Positions 35,496 to 45,242 of a stretch of 64,000 nt of DNA are shown here, in pieces. The notes beneath the pieces were generated by a model. That model worked only from the letters and a program-made list of their open reading frames with translations. It ran no database searches and was not told where the DNA came from. Position 1 is the stretch's first letter; each line of letters begins with the position of its first letter. The stretch covers positions 1,426,001 through 1,490,000 of the forward strand of contig NZ_CP114285.2 in NCBI RefSeq assembly GCF_027111255.2, in the 5' to 3' direction. The stretch is from Flavobacterium flavigenum. GTDB lineage: Bacteria > Bacteroidota > Bacteroidia > Flavobacteriales > Flavobacteriaceae. The position numbers and the translations under genes were made by a program.

Positions 35496-35503
35496 CAAAT
35501 TTA
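35496..35503 (-). promoter_or_regulatory. -7 box for tmRNA
   Basis: The minus strand reads TAAATTTG (TAnnTTTG), 13 bases before the inferred tmRNA 5' end, as expected. No -33 TTG was found at the usual distance. Confidence 0.6.
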
Positions 35504-35548
35504 TACTATTTGTAGTTACTTTTTATTAAAATTTTCAGAAAAATTCTA

Positions 35549-36751
35549 TTATTCTTCGTCTTTAAACTGAAAAGGGTAATCTCCAAAAATGGGAGCCAGT
35601 TTACGGACTGCATACGTATTTCTTGTCATTTTATTGGATAGGGCAATTATCGTTACGCCTTCTTTCATAAGTGGAATATAAGAAGAGGTGTTTCCGTGCC
35701 ACCAACCGTTATGAAAGTAAAAGTTCTGACCAGTTTCCCAATTGATCATTCTAATTCCGAGACCATAATTTTTGGTTCCCTTGCGTTCATTACTCTGTCC
35801 GGTGTAAACTTCTTTTAACAAAGCCGGTTTTAAAAAGTCAGGCGCATTTCTGGCCCTGTCAAATTTTAAAAGATCACGGACTGTTGAAAAGATATTTTTA
35901 TCACCATAAACGTTATCCAGGTAATCAAAACCAATTTCTACCCCATTCCCTTTATAGGAAGGAACAATATTTTTTCGCTCTTTATCATCATCAAAAACAT
36001 ACGTATGTGTCATTCCAAGAGGCTTGAAAATCATTTGAGACATGGCTTCTTTGTAGGTTAGTCCGGTTATTTTTTCAATAATAAGAGCCAGCATCGCGTA
36101 ATTGGTATTGCAATACGCAAAACGGGTTCCAACTCTTGACTCCAAACCTACATTTTTAGTCGCCAGGATATCCAGAATATCTTTGTTTGTCAGCTGGTTA
36201 TGTCTGTCCCAAACCGATTTATCCCTGTCTGTAAAATAAGCATAATTTCGCATTCCGCTGCGATGACACAATAACATTCGAACGGTACATTCTTCGTACG
36301 GGAACGTTTTTAAAATGGTATTTACTTTTTGATCCAGGCCAATTTTGCCTAAATTGATTAATTTTAAAACAGCAGTTGCAGTCAGTACCTTGCTCACAGA
36401 AGCAATTTGTACCGGTGTATCTGCAGTAATTTTTGTGCCTTCATTTTTATTAGCAAACCCATTATATCTTTCAAAAATAATCTGACCGTTTTTTGCTACC
36501 AGAAAACTTCCGTTCATACTATTATTTGGCCAGTTTTTATTGTAAAAATGATTGATTCGCCCTTTTACGGAGTTAACGTAGGCGGCAGTTATTTTTTTTT
36601 CAGGTCCCATCGGAACCATTTTACCTAATGTATCTTTTTCTTTTACAGCTTCATTCTCACTGTTATTTTTATCTTTTCCACAGGAACTTAAAACTAAAAT
36701 TGAGAAAAGTATTTGTGGTATATTTGTTTTTTTAAGGAAACTCATTTTCAT
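35549..36751 (-). CDS. Serine hydrolase of the beta-lactamase class C / DD-peptidase family (lipoprotein)
   Basis: The 400-residue lipoprotein has signal VLSSCGKDKN and one serine beta-lactamase-like (Pfam Beta-lactamase) domain. The nucleophile is in the SxxK motif ASVSKVLTA, the second element is YCN in FAYCNTNYAML, and the third is HNGWWHG. Such proteins include D-aminopeptidases, esterases and class C beta-lactamases; a real antibiotic-hydrolysing role is not implied. Several acidic residues follow the lipid-anchored cysteine. Its -7 box lies at 36766-36773. Confidence 0.88.
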   Translation of the reverse strand: MKMSFLKKTNIPQILFSILVLSSCGKDKNNSENEAVKEKDTLGKMVPMGPEKKITAAYVNSVKGRINHFYNKNWPNNSMNGSFLVAKNGQIIFERYNGFANKNEGTKITADTPVQIASVSKVLTATAVLKLINLGKIGLDQKVNTILKTFPYEECTVRMLLCHRSGMRNYAYFTDRDKSVWDRHNQLTNKDILDILATKNVGLESRVGTRFAYCNTNYAMLALIIEKITGLTYKEAMSQMIFKPLGMTHTYVFDDDKERKNIVPSYKGNGVEIGFDYLDNVYGDKNIFSTVRDLLKFDRARNAPDFLKPALLKEVYTGQSNERKGTKNYGLGIRMINWETGQNFYFHNGWWHGNTSSYIPLMKEGVTIIALSNKMTRNTYAVRKLAPIFGDYPFQFKDEE

Positions 36752-36765
36752 TTATTCTTTAAAAA

Positions 36766-36773
36766 CAAATATA
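36766..36773 (-). promoter_or_regulatory. -7 box for the serine hydrolase
   Basis: The minus strand reads TATATTTG, an exact TAnnTTTG match, 15 bases before ATG 36751, implying a very short leader. Confidence 0.5.
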
Positions 36774-36923
36774 TAGAATTCAATATTTATGATTAAAGGT
36801 TTTAGCCGATGAAAATTCTTAAAATTAACATACGTTTAACATCATTTTTCGCCAGCTTATTGTACATCAGACCTTAAGCATTCATAATCATTAAAAATAA
36901 GAAAAGGGCAACAAAATTTTAAC

Positions 36924-36931
36924 TATATTTG
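36924..36931 (+). promoter_or_regulatory. -7 box for the AlaDH/saccharopine-dehydrogenase-like gene
   Basis: TATATTTG matches TAnnTTTG and lies 60 bases before ATG 36992. No TTG at -33 spacing was seen. Confidence 0.5.
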
Positions 36932-36991
36932 TTATATTTAAAACAAAATAAGTGAAAAAAGTTATATTATTAAATACCAAAAATACTTTAA

Positions 36992-38194
36992 ATGAAATTC
37001 GGAATTATAAAAGAAAGAAAAAATCCACCTGACAGACGTGTTGTCTTTTCACCTGATGCATTAGCTCAATTAAAGCAGCTTTATCCAGAGGCTTCTGTAA
37101 CTGTTGAAAGCTCAGATATTAGAGTTTTTTCTGATTTACAATACAAAAGTATGGGTATTACCGTTGCGGATAATGTTTCAGATTGCGATATTTTATTTGG
37201 AGTTAAAGAAGTTCCCGTTGAGCATTTAATTCCGAATAAGTCTTATTTCTTTTTTTCGCATACGATAAAAAAACAGCCTCACAACAAAAAGCTTTTACAG
37301 GCAATTTTAGAAAAAAATATCACTTTATACGATCATGAAACTATTGTTGATGAACATAACCGCCGATTAATAGGGTTTGGAAAATACGCCGGAATGGTTG
37401 GGGTTTACAATGCAATTCGTGCATTCGGTATAAAATTTGAATTATTCAAACTTCCAAAAGCAGAAACACTTTCAGGAAAAGATGCGCTCATCATGCAGTT
37501 GAAAAGAATTACATTACCTCCTTTAAAATTCGTCATTACCGGAACCGGAAAAGTTGGAAGCGGTGCGCTGGAAATTTTGAAAGCAATCAAAGTCAAAGAA
37601 GTAACTATTGATAATTATCTGACTAAAAACTACACCCAATCCGTTTATGTACAGCTGGATGCATTAGAATACAACAAAAGAACTGATGGAAAGATTCTTG
37701 ACTTTACAGATTTCACACAATATCCGGAAGAATATATTTCTGATTTTGAAAAATTCACCAAAGTCAGCGATATTTACATAGCGGGTCATTTTTACGGAAA
37801 TAACGCACCCATGATCCTGACCCAGGAAATGTTAAACGCCAAAGACTGCAAAATAAGAGTTGTAGCTGATGTTTCTTGCGATGTAAACGGTCCAATTGCG
37901 AGCACGCTTCGTTCTTCGACCATTGCTGAACCATTGTATGGTTATTTACCATCAGAAAATAAAGAAGTTGATATTTTTCATCCTGCGGCAATTGTAGTGA
38001 TGGCTGTAGATAATTTACCTTGCGAAATTCCTAAAGATGCGAGCGAAGGCTTTGGAGAACAATTTATGGAGCATGTAATTCCTGCTTTCTTTAACAAAGA
38101 CAAAGACGGAATACTGCAACGTGCTAAAATTTCCGAAAATGGCAAACTGACAGAGCGGTTTAGTTATTTACAGGATTATGTTGATGGGAATTAA
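36992..38194 (+). CDS. NAD(P)-dependent oxidoreductase, alanine/saccharopine dehydrogenase-like
   Basis: The 400-residue protein has an AlaDh/PNT N-terminal domain (about 1-135, MKFGIIKERKNPPDRRVVFS) and a C-terminal nucleotide-binding domain (glycine-rich FVITGTGKVGSGALEIL at about 178-194). Relatives include lysine-forming saccharopine dehydrogenase and alanine dehydrogenase; its length and KERKNPPDRR start fit the saccharopine-dehydrogenase-like group of Bacteroidota. The substrate cannot be settled by eye, and neighbours (serine hydrolase, esterase) give no pathway clue. Confidence 0.8.
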   Translation: MKFGIIKERKNPPDRRVVFSPDALAQLKQLYPEASVTVESSDIRVFSDLQYKSMGITVADNVSDCDILFGVKEVPVEHLIPNKSYFFFSHTIKKQPHNKKLLQAILEKNITLYDHETIVDEHNRRLIGFGKYAGMVGVYNAIRAFGIKFELFKLPKAETLSGKDALIMQLKRITLPPLKFVITGTGKVGSGALEILKAIKVKEVTIDNYLTKNYTQSVYVQLDALEYNKRTDGKILDFTDFTQYPEEYISDFEKFTKVSDIYIAGHFYGNNAPMILTQEMLNAKDCKIRVVADVSCDVNGPIASTLRSSTIAEPLYGYLPSENKEVDIFHPAAIVVMAVDNLPCEIPKDASEGFGEQFMEHVIPAFFNKDKDGILQRAKISENGKLTERFSYLQDYVDGN

Positions 38195-38247
38195 TTTGTA
38201 ACTATTTTTAATCCATTAAAAAAAATACTTACTATTAATCAACCAAC

Positions 38248-39138
38248 ATGAAAAAACTCGTAATCACATTTTCAATTTCATTAGTATTAAACTGTGCTCA
38301 TTTATTTGCTCAAGCCAATACGGAGACTCCTTTGTATCCAAATGGTATTGAAAAAAATCCGATAATACATCCCAATCCTGAAAAGGTAGTAGATTCTGTC
38401 ATTAATCCGATGTCATTATCCCATAAAAACAGGGTGATCAGTAATATTTCGGTTCCAACCTGTCAATTATTCCCAGCTTCAGAATCGAATAACAAACATA
38501 TTGGAGTAGTAATTTTTCCTGGTGGAGGCTTAACCACGAACTGGGTTGATAAGGAAGGAACTGACTTAGCGATGTGGCTTTCAGCGCAAGGGATCAATTG
38601 TATGGTAGTAAAATACAGGACCAACAGAAAGGATGAAAAAGGAGAAATGATTATTCCAATGGATGATTATAAAGGAGCCGTTTATCAGGATGCGAGAACA
38701 GGTATTTTAAAAATGAAAGAACTAGCAGAAAGCCTGAAAATTGACAAAGATAAAATCGGGATTTTGGGCTTTTCGGCTGGTGGCTGGCTAAGCGAACGCA
38801 TTATCATAAAATCTACCGAAACAAAAGAAACTATAGATTGGAAACCGGCTTTTGCTGCTTTAATTTACCATGGCAATACGCTTAGTAATTTTAAACGAAT
38901 TGACAACGTTCAGGCCTTACCTCCTATTTTTATGGCAATTGCCCGTGATGATAAAAAAATGCCTGTAAAAGAAATTATTCCGGGTCTGGCTGCCATTGCT
39001 GCAGAAGTAAAAAAATCAGAATTACATATTTATTCTAAAGGTGATCACGGTTTTGGACTGGCTTATGACAAAGGACATTCGGTTTCAAAATGGAAAGACA
39101 GTTTCTATGATTGGCTATTGGATATTTACAATAAGTAA
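38248..39138 (+). CDS. Alpha/beta hydrolase (secreted esterase)
   Basis: The 296-residue protein has a signal peptide (about 1-22, NCAHLFAQ). The fold signature is GVVIFPGGGL (oxyanion region) and the nucleophile elbow GFSAGGW (Ser about 172). A likely acidic residue lies in AIARDDKKM and the catalytic histidine in KGDHGFGL. The pattern resembles acetyl-xylan esterase or BD-FAE-type carbohydrate esterases. It stands alone, ending at a strong bidirectional terminator. Confidence 0.87.
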   Translation: MKKLVITFSISLVLNCAHLFAQANTETPLYPNGIEKNPIIHPNPEKVVDSVINPMSLSHKNRVISNISVPTCQLFPASESNNKHIGVVIFPGGGLTTNWVDKEGTDLAMWLSAQGINCMVVKYRTNRKDEKGEMIIPMDDYKGAVYQDARTGILKMKELAESLKIDKDKIGILGFSAGGWLSERIIIKSTETKETIDWKPAFAALIYHGNTLSNFKRIDNVQALPPIFMAIARDDKKMPVKEIIPGLAAIAAEVKKSELHIYSKGDHGFGLAYDKGHSVSKWKDSFYDWLLDIYNK

Positions 39139-39171
39139 AAATCAAGTTATTTTATACTAGTTTATACATAT

Positions 39172-39209
39172 AAAAAAGGGAGGAAGTTTTTAAATTTCCT
39201 CCCTTTTTT
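39172..39209. terminator. Bidirectional intrinsic terminator
   Basis: A perfect 14-bp stem AAAAAAGGGAGGAA / TTCCTCCCTTTTTT between the convergent esterase and fumC genes. Confidence 0.92.
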
Positions 39210-39247
39210 GGTTTTATAATATTGAGTTGAATTGATTGTTGTAAAAA

Positions 39248-40633
39248 CTACACCATTTCCTCAGGTTTAACCCAATCATCAAAATCTTCCGGGGTTACGT
39301 ATCCTAAACGAACAGCTTCCTCTTTAAGCGTAGTCCCGTTTTTGTGAGCCTTTTGGGCAATTTCTGCTGCTTTGTAATACCCTATTTTCGTATTTAAAGC
39401 TGTTACCAGCATCAGTGAGTTATCTACCAATTCTTTGATACGTTTATAATTAGGTTCAATTCCCTGAGCACAATGTTCATCGAATGAAACACACGCATCG
39501 CCCAATAATCTTGCTGACTGCAGAAAGTTTGCGGCCATAACAGGTTTAAAAACATTTAGTTCATAATGTCCCTGCATCCCTCCTACTGCAATTGCAACAT
39601 CATTTCCAATCACCTGGGCACAAACCATTGTCAAGGCTTCGCATTGCGTTGGATTTACTTTTCCCGGCATGATAGAAGACCCGGGTTCATTTTCAGGAAT
39701 ATGAATTTCGCCAATTCCGGAACGCGGTCCTGAAGCCAGCATTCTCATATCATTTGCGATTTTATTTAATGAAACAGCTAATTGTTTTAAGGCTCCGTGA
39801 GATTCAACAATCGCATCATGGGCAGCCAAAGCTTCAAACTTGTTTTCAGCAGTTACAAATGGATGACCGGTAAATTTTGCAATATATTCTGCCACTTTTA
39901 CATCGTAGCCTTTTGGAGTGTTAAGTCCTGTACCAACCGCAGTTCCGCCAAGAGCAATTTCTGATAAGTGCGCTAATGTATTTTTAAGCGCTTTTAAGCC
40001 GTATGCCAGTTGTGCTGCATAGCCTGAAATTTCCTGCCCAAGGGTTAATGGCGTTGCATCCATTAGGTGTGTACGGCCAATTTTTACAACGTCTTTAAAT
40101 TCGGCTGCTTTTTTGACTAATGTTGCGTGCAGTTTTTCTACTCCCGGAATTGTGGTTTCAACTACCATTTTATAGGCTGCAATATGCATTCCGGTTGGAA
40201 AGGTATCATTGGACGATTGTGATTTATTTACATCATCATTGGCTTTAATGAATTGTTCGCCTTCGCCAATTTCAAAACCTTTGAGAACCTGCGCACGATT
40301 AGCAATAACTTCATTGACGTTCATATTGCTTTGTGTACCTGAACCGGTCTGCCAGATTACAAGCGGAAACTGATCATCTAATTTACCTTCTAAGATTTCA
40401 TCGCAGACTGCTGCAATTGCATCTCTTTTTTCGATTGGCAAAACTCCTAAATCGTAATTGGCATAAGCAGCTGCTTTTTTAAGATAAGCAAAGCCTTCTA
40501 TAATTTCTTTTGGCATTGATCCTGAATCACCAATTTTAAAATTATTTCGGGAACGCTCTGTTTGTGCACCCCAATATTTATCGGCCGGAACCTGGACCTC
40601 GCCCATGGTATCTTTTTCTATTCTGTATTTCAT
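39248..40633 (-). CDS. fumC: Fumarate hydratase class II
   Basis: The 461-residue class II (iron-independent) fumarase catalyses reversible hydration of fumarate to malate in the TCA cycle. The family signature [11 protein letters not shown], the substrate-binding [13 protein letters not shown] and the active-site region [16 protein letters not shown] are present. The length is typical. It is monocistronic, with a terminator downstream and a structured RNA-like element upstream. Confidence 0.97.
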   Translation of the reverse strand: MKYRIEKDTMGEVQVPADKYWGAQTERSRNNFKIGDSGSMPKEIIEGFAYLKKAAAYANYDLGVLPIEKRDAIAAVCDEILEGKLDDQFPLVIWQTGSGTQSNMNVNEVIANRAQVLKGFEIGEGEQFIKANDDVNKSQSSNDTFPTGMHIAAYKMVVETTIPGVEKLHATLVKKAAEFKDVVKIGRTHLMDATPLTLGQEISGYAAQLAYGLKALKNTLAHLSEIALGGTAVGTGLNTPKGYDVKVAEYIAKFTGHPFVTAENKFEALAAHDAIVESHGALKQLAVSLNKIANDMRMLASGPRSGIGEIHIPENEPGSSIMPGKVNPTQCEALTMVCAQVIGNDVAIAVGGMQGHYELNVFKPVMAANFLQSARLLGDACVSFDEHCAQGIEPNYKRIKELVDNSLMLVTALNTKIGYYKAAEIAQKAHKNGTTLKEEAVRLGYVTPEDFDDWVKPEEMV

Positions 40634-40713
40634 TTGTTATTTTGTAATATGTTGTTTGTAAAATGTGAAATGTTATTTGTGCGATTTAAAAACTGAAGTT
40701 TCTTTTGAAAACA

Positions 40714-40797
40714 AGTGTCTTAGCCCTGATGGAAGCGGTATCCTTTGCTGCCGGGGTTCGGCAGTAAAGATATAGCGGACAGCAGGAACAGCTCCTG
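40714..40797. ncRNA. Probable structured RNA (possibly Flavo-1-like)
   Basis: A GC-richer stretch in AT-rich DNA with a perfect 6-bp hairpin CTGCCG / CGGCAG (40748-40764) extended by CTTT/AAAG and ATC/GAT pairing. It is flanked by AGCCCTGATGG and AGCAGGAACAGCTCCTG. The block resembles a noncoding element I associate with Flavobacteriaceae intergenic regions, possibly the Flavo-1 RNA motif, but I cannot confirm the family or the strand. Confidence 0.5.
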
Positions 40798-40902
40798 AAA
40801 ATACTCATGTTATTCTATTTTAGACACTTGAAAAAACCCTTATTTAAAATGAGTATAAATATAACGATAATTGTCCTTTTAGAAAAATTGATTTGGTTTT
40901 TA

Positions 40903-40933
40903 TTGGCAAGAAAAAATATAAAACCTACATTTG
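40903..40933 (+). promoter_or_regulatory. Complete Bacteroidota promoter (TTG-N20-TACATTTG)
   Basis: TTG at 40903-40905 and TACATTTG at 40926-40933 with a 20-base spacer. It lies 28 bases before ATG 40961 and overlaps the alternative start at 40931, so that start is rejected. Confidence 0.7.
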
Positions 40934-40960
40934 TGCTTACATTCAAAAATTCCGGAAAAC

Positions 40961-41140
40961 ATGTTTGAATTTTCACAGTACTTAGGTTTTTTACTTTTCT
41001 TGACCATACTAACTATAGGGTTTTGGTTAATGTTTTTCTTAGTTGGTTTCGTATCTTACTGGGTTACGGGAGCTAGCTGGGAAATGTTCAAAGAGAAAAG
41101 AGCAAAGAAAAGACAAGAAGAACAGTCAGTTAAACTTTAA
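40961..41140 (+). CDS. Small membrane protein, 59 aa
   Basis: Not recognised as a named family. The chosen start gives MFEFSQYLGFLLFLTILTIG, a hydrophobic span of about 35 residues (one long or two short helices, to SYWVTGASW). A basic tail (KEKRAKKRQEEQ) points into the cytoplasm. It has a good promoter and its own terminator at 41153, so it is a genuine single-gene unit. Function unknown. Confidence 0.75.
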   Translation: MFEFSQYLGFLLFLTILTIGFWLMFFLVGFVSYWVTGASWEMFKEKRAKKRQEEQSVKL

Positions 41141-41152
41141 TTGATTTCATAA

Positions 41153-41184
41153 AAAAGGACCCGTGAAAACGAGTCCTTTTTTTT
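41153..41184 (+). terminator. Terminator of small membrane gene
   Basis: The stem AAAAGGAC(C)CGT / ACG(A)GTCCTTTT with loop GAAA is followed by a T-run. Confidence 0.85.
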
Positions 41185-41212
41185 ATGCTAAAAAAATAAA
41201 ATTGCAAATAAA

Positions 41213-41253
41213 AAATTCCAAATTCCAATCTGTGAAATTGGAATTTGGAATTT
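41213..41253. repeat. AATTCCAA palindromic repeat (copy 1)
   Basis: A perfect 17-bp inverted repeat AAATTCCAAATTCCAAT / ATTGGAATTTGGAATTT with a 7-base loop sits between convergent genes. A second, nearly identical copy lies at 46297-46341. Confidence 0.85.
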
Positions 41254-41275
41254 ACTTTTTGAAGTTTAAACTATA

Positions 41276-43750
41276 TTATCCCTGGAATTCACCACCTTCT
41301 TCACCGCCGTTTCCATTATTTTTTGGTGCATTTTTATCCCTGTCAGTTTTTTTCATATTCAGCCTGTAGGTAAATGACAAGTTGATTTGTCTTTTTCTCC
41401 ATTGAAATTCACTGTAAGAATTCACACTTGAGAGATTCGTTTCATTTTTCATTCTTCTTGAATTGAAAAGATCACTTACATTTAAAGCAATGGTACCTTT
41501 ATCTTTTAAAACATCTTTGCTAAATGCTGTATTTACTACATAGTTACCCAAACTTTTTCCCTGGGCCGTATTTCTTGGTCCAAAATACATTCCGGATAAT
41601 TGCCAGTCAATTTTATAAGGTAATGATAAACGCGAATTTACTCTTCCAAACCATGAGAAAGTTTCATTGTTTAAATTGGTTGTAATTTCTTCGCTTTTGG
41701 TATTTTTATACGTATAACTTCCTGTCGTTTTAACATCTGAAAGATTAAAACTACTGTTTATTTTCCAGATTTTAAACGGCGTGTAATTCAATGTAAATTC
41801 AAAACCAAACTGCTGCTCTTTTGCCAGGTTAATCGGGCTGCTTAAAACGACCGGGTTATTGCCTACAAATTGTCCTGTTTCAGTTCTGACAAATGAGAAC
41901 ACATCTGTAGTGTATTCATAAAACAAGGAAGTACTAAAAGTTACTTTTTCCCAACGTTTTAAATAACCTAAGTCAAATTTATCAGTAAATGACGGATCTA
42001 AATCCGGATTACCTCTAAACAAGTTAATATTACTGGAATAATTTGTCGCCGGATTCAGGAAACGTCCTCGTGGTCTCGACAAACGCTTACTGTAGCTCAA
42101 AGAAACGCTGCTCGCATCTGATATTTCATAATTTACGAATGCGCTTGGAAAGAAATTATTATATTTTTTCGTATTATAACTTGGCGTATCCAATAAATTA
42201 ACATCAATAACTGTATCCTCCCAACGCAAACCAAACAAATAAGAAAATCTATTAACCTTAAAACCATATTGCGTATAAAATGAATTAATGCGTTCATTGT
42301 ATTCTAAAGTGTTAGAAAGATACCCACTAATTGGATTTCCCTGATTATCAGTCTTAACACTATATTCATTATCCATAAAATTAAAGTTACCTTTATAACC
42401 CGCTTCGAACTGACCACCATTTTTTAATGGCAGTACATAATCGGCCTGAAGCTGTAACTGTTCCTGGTTTTGATTATTAAAAGTTTGGTCGATAGTTGCA
42501 GGTTCACCGCTTCCTATTGTCTCATCGGTGATATACGAATTATCCGAATCTTTATCTTTAGAATATGAAAAATCTAACGTTAATTTATGACCTTTATCGT
42601 TGAAGTTTTTCAGGAAATTAGATGAATATTCAAAATCCCTTCCTGTATCGTTCCCTTCACTTAATCGGTATCGCGTTGAAGTAAATACATGATTCGGATC
42701 AAAAGAATTATAATTTACCAAATCATTATTAGAGCCGCTATTATCTCTGTAGCTTATAGCATTTGTCCAATATGTATTAGGCGCTATTGTCCACTCAAGA
42801 CCTGTTTTTGTCGATATTCCTTTTCTGAGACGTTCGGTATCTTTGTCTTCATCGGTATATCCAATGATTTGATTATCTTTAATATTGGTAGAATTGGTTA
42901 TACCCGCTCCTTCACTAGTTCTGTAATCATATCCGGTAGAAGTAAAAAAGTTTACTTTCTCTGTTTTAAAATTCAAATTGGCACTTGCTCCATACGTTTC
43001 CGGAACTCCGCCTGAGACAATAAAACTTCCGTTCAAACCTAAATTTTTACCTTTTTTCAGCACAATATTCAGGATACCTGCACCACCTTCAGCGTCATAG
43101 CGGGCAGATGGGTTTGTAATCACTTCCACTTTATCAATAGCATCTGCCGGAATCTGTCGTAAAGCTTCTGCCATATTTAATGCGTTTGAAGGACGTCCGT
43201 CTATAAAAATTCGGACATTTTCGTTTCCTCTCAAACTTACGTTTCCTTCAACGTCTACAGAAACCGAAGGGACATTTTCTAACACATCACTTACAGTTCC
43301 TCCTTTTACGATCATATCCTGACCAACGTTGTAAACTTTTTTGTCTAATTTAATTTCTACAGTTGACTTTTCTGCGCGAACCACAACTTCATTCAGTTGT
43401 GCTGCATCTTCAGAGAGATTAATTACTCCTAAATTCGTATCGTCAGAAATATTTTTCCCTTTGATATCAGTTGACTTAAACGAAATGAATTCAATTTTTA
43501 TATCGTAAGTCCCGGGTGCAACAGCTACTTCAAATTCCCCTTTTGGATTTGTAATTCCACCTGCAATCACTTTAGGGTCATTTGCAGCTGTAATAGAAAT
43601 TGTAGCGTATTCAAGTGGCTGTTTGGAAATTTTTTCTAAAACTTTACCACTAATTTTTACTTTGTTCTGACCCGAGGGTGGTTGTTGTGCATAAATGCTT
43701 AATCCCGAAAACACTAACAGGATTAATATTGCAAATCTGATTTTTTTCAT
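41276..43750 (-). CDS. TonB-dependent receptor-like outer-membrane protein
   Basis: The predicted 824-residue outer-membrane protein has a signal peptide (about 1-22, FSGLSIYAQ), a CarboxypepD_reg domain (about 35-120, KVSGKVLEKISKQPLEYATI), a plug with IKGGTVSDVLENVPSVSVD-like text (about 130-230) and a large barrel of the outer_membrane_beta-barrel_3 type ending in a Gly-rich tail. No STN domain and no SusD neighbour. The start at 43750 is chosen because a -7 box (43784-43791) overlaps the longer frame from 43786. Substrate unknown. Confidence 0.9.
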   Translation of the reverse strand: MKKIRFAILILLVFSGLSIYAQQPPSGQNKVKISGKVLEKISKQPLEYATISITAANDPKVIAGGITNPKGEFEVAVAPGTYDIKIEFISFKSTDIKGKNISDDTNLGVINLSEDAAQLNEVVVRAEKSTVEIKLDKKVYNVGQDMIVKGGTVSDVLENVPSVSVDVEGNVSLRGNENVRIFIDGRPSNALNMAEALRQIPADAIDKVEVITNPSARYDAEGGAGILNIVLKKGKNLGLNGSFIVSGGVPETYGASANLNFKTEKVNFFTSTGYDYRTSEGAGITNSTNIKDNQIIGYTDEDKDTERLRKGISTKTGLEWTIAPNTYWTNAISYRDNSGSNNDLVNYNSFDPNHVFTSTRYRLSEGNDTGRDFEYSSNFLKNFNDKGHKLTLDFSYSKDKDSDNSYITDETIGSGEPATIDQTFNNQNQEQLQLQADYVLPLKNGGQFEAGYKGNFNFMDNEYSVKTDNQGNPISGYLSNTLEYNERINSFYTQYGFKVNRFSYLFGLRWEDTVIDVNLLDTPSYNTKKYNNFFPSAFVNYEISDASSVSLSYSKRLSRPRGRFLNPATNYSSNINLFRGNPDLDPSFTDKFDLGYLKRWEKVTFSTSLFYEYTTDVFSFVRTETGQFVGNNPVVLSSPINLAKEQQFGFEFTLNYTPFKIWKINSSFNLSDVKTTGSYTYKNTKSEEITTNLNNETFSWFGRVNSRLSLPYKIDWQLSGMYFGPRNTAQGKSLGNYVVNTAFSKDVLKDKGTIALNVSDLFNSRRMKNETNLSSVNSYSEFQWRKRQINLSFTYRLNMKKTDRDKNAPKNNGNGGEEGGEFQG

Positions 43751-43783
43751 TATTTTTATGATATATCTTTTTCTCTTAGACCA

Positions 43784-43791
43784 CAAATATA
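43784..43791 (-). promoter_or_regulatory. -7 box for the TonB-receptor-like gene
   Basis: The minus strand reads TATATTTG, 34 bases before ATG 43750. Confidence 0.55.
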
Positions 43792-43839
43792 GTCTTTGGT
43801 TTAAAAGAGAAAATCACAAAAAAATGTTAATACAATGTT

Positions 43840-44190
43840 TTATATTCCTTCTAAAAAAGAAGCTACTTTTTCAATATCCCGGCCAATAATCGCTTTTCCT
43901 TCTTTAATTACGATTGGTCTTTCAATCAAAATTGGATTCTCAATCATAGCCTGAATGATTTCTGAATCAGTTAATGTTTTTTCTTTATAATTTTCAATCC
44001 AGATTTTCTCTTTAGTCCTGACAAGCTCAATAGGTTTCAAATTTAATTTCCCGATCAATTTTTTTAATTCATCAAAGGATGGCGTTTCCGTAAGATAAGG
44101 AATAATTTCGTATTCCTGATTTGATTGATCTACAAAAGCCAGACAGGTCCTTGATTTTCCGCAACGGGGATTATGATAAATTTGTATCAT
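43840..44190 (-). CDS. arsC: ArsC/Spx family arsenate reductase-like protein
   Basis: The 116-residue thioredoxin-fold protein has the glutaredoxin-type ArsC pattern: catalytic cysteine in HNPRCGKSRTC (about residue 10), the basic region VRTKEK, and the ERPIVIKEGKAIIGRD segment that places the conserved arginine and cis-proline. ArsC reduces arsenate with glutathione and glutaredoxin, but many homologues have other roles and there is no ars operon here. It ends 90 bases before the TonB receptor's start on the same strand. Confidence 0.88.
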   Translation of the reverse strand: MIQIYHNPRCGKSRTCLAFVDQSNQEYEIIPYLTETPSFDELKKLIGKLNLKPIELVRTKEKIWIENYKEKTLTDSEIIQAMIENPILIERPIVIKEGKAIIGRDIEKVASFLEGI

Positions 44191-44303
44191 TATATTTTTT
44201 TTTTAATGTTGTAAGATAATTGAATTTAAAAAAGGTATTTTAGCTATCCCCAAAAATAAGATTTACTTATTAAACTCAATTCTAATCTTAAATTTTTAAA
44301 TAC

Positions 44304-45239
44304 ATGTTTTTAGAACAGGGAATTAAGCCTGAAAATAGCTTTGGAAAGTATATTTTAGGGTCTGTAATCATCATAATTGCTTCGTTTCTTGGTCAGATTC
44401 CTTTCACTGTAGCTTTAGTTTACAAAAGTTTTACAGATAAAACCACTATTCCGTCTGATAACGATTCAGCCATGAAAGTATTTGAACCTAATCTTACTTT
44501 ATTTATGCTTATGATATCATTTGCTTTTGCTTTAGCAGGCGCTTTTTATGTAGTTAGACATCTTCATAATCAAAGTATTCTATCCATTACAACCTCCCGA
44601 AGAACAATTGATATCAAGCGTATTTTATTTTCATTTTTTTTATGGGCAGGATTTTCCATAGCAAGCTTTTTGTTTGTCTACTTACAATCTCCTGAACAAT
44701 TTATTTTGAATTTCAAACCTGTTCCTTTCCTGATTCTGGTAGTTATCGGAACCTTGTTAATTCCGATACAAACCAGCACGGAAGAGTATATTTTCAGGGG
44801 CTATCTTATGCAGGGATTTGCTGGTTTAGCGCGAAACAGATGGTTTCCATTAGTAATGACCTCTCTTATATTTGGTTCTATGCACTGGTTTAATCCTGAA
44901 GTAACTAAAATGGGTAACATTATAATGATTTATTATATTGGCACCGGTTTATTTTTAGGAGTGATTACTTTAATGGATGAAGGAATGGAGTTAGCATTGG
45001 GTTTCCATGCTGCAAACAATCTGATTGGCGCGTTGTTGGTAACTTCAGACTGGTCCGTTTTTCAAACTCATTCTATCTTTATAGATTTATCTGAACCTTC
45101 AGCAGGTTTGGATGTTATTTTTCCAATAGTCATTATCTACCCTATTTTACTTTTTATTTTTAGTAAAAAATACAACTGGAAAAACTGGAAAGAAAAGTTA
45201 ACAGGCGATATAACACTTACTGAAATAATAAAATATTAA
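44304..45239 (+). CDS. CPBP family intramembrane glutamic protease
   Basis: The 311-residue membrane protein has about eight hydrophobic spans. CPBP motif 1 is EEYIFRGYLMQG (glutamate pair plus arginine), motif 2 is FGSMHWF and motif 3 is GFHAANNLIG. Such proteases act in the membrane, for example in prenyl-protein-like processing or peptide maturation. It is three bases upstream of the menE-like gene, in one operon. Substrate unknown. Confidence 0.9.
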   Translation: MFLEQGIKPENSFGKYILGSVIIIIASFLGQIPFTVALVYKSFTDKTTIPSDNDSAMKVFEPNLTLFMLMISFAFALAGAFYVVRHLHNQSILSITTSRRTIDIKRILFSFFLWAGFSIASFLFVYLQSPEQFILNFKPVPFLILVVIGTLLIPIQTSTEEYIFRGYLMQGFAGLARNRWFPLVMTSLIFGSMHWFNPEVTKMGNIIMIYYIGTGLFLGVITLMDEGMELALGFHAANNLIGALLVTSDWSVFQTHSIFIDLSEPSAGLDVIFPIVIIYPILLFIFSKKYNWKNWKEKLTGDITLTEIIKY

Positions 45240-45242
45240 ATC

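Larger units (their letters stand above)
40634..40960. other. Intergenic region with RNA-like element and promoter
   Basis: It holds the structured element at 40714-40797 and the promoter of the small membrane gene. No ORF is supported. Confidence 0.6.

Noticed and set aside
35549..36751. Antibiotic-resistance beta-lactamase
   Set aside because: The SxxK/YxN-type motifs fit the wider serine hydrolase family; lipoprotein form and context give no support for a resistance role.
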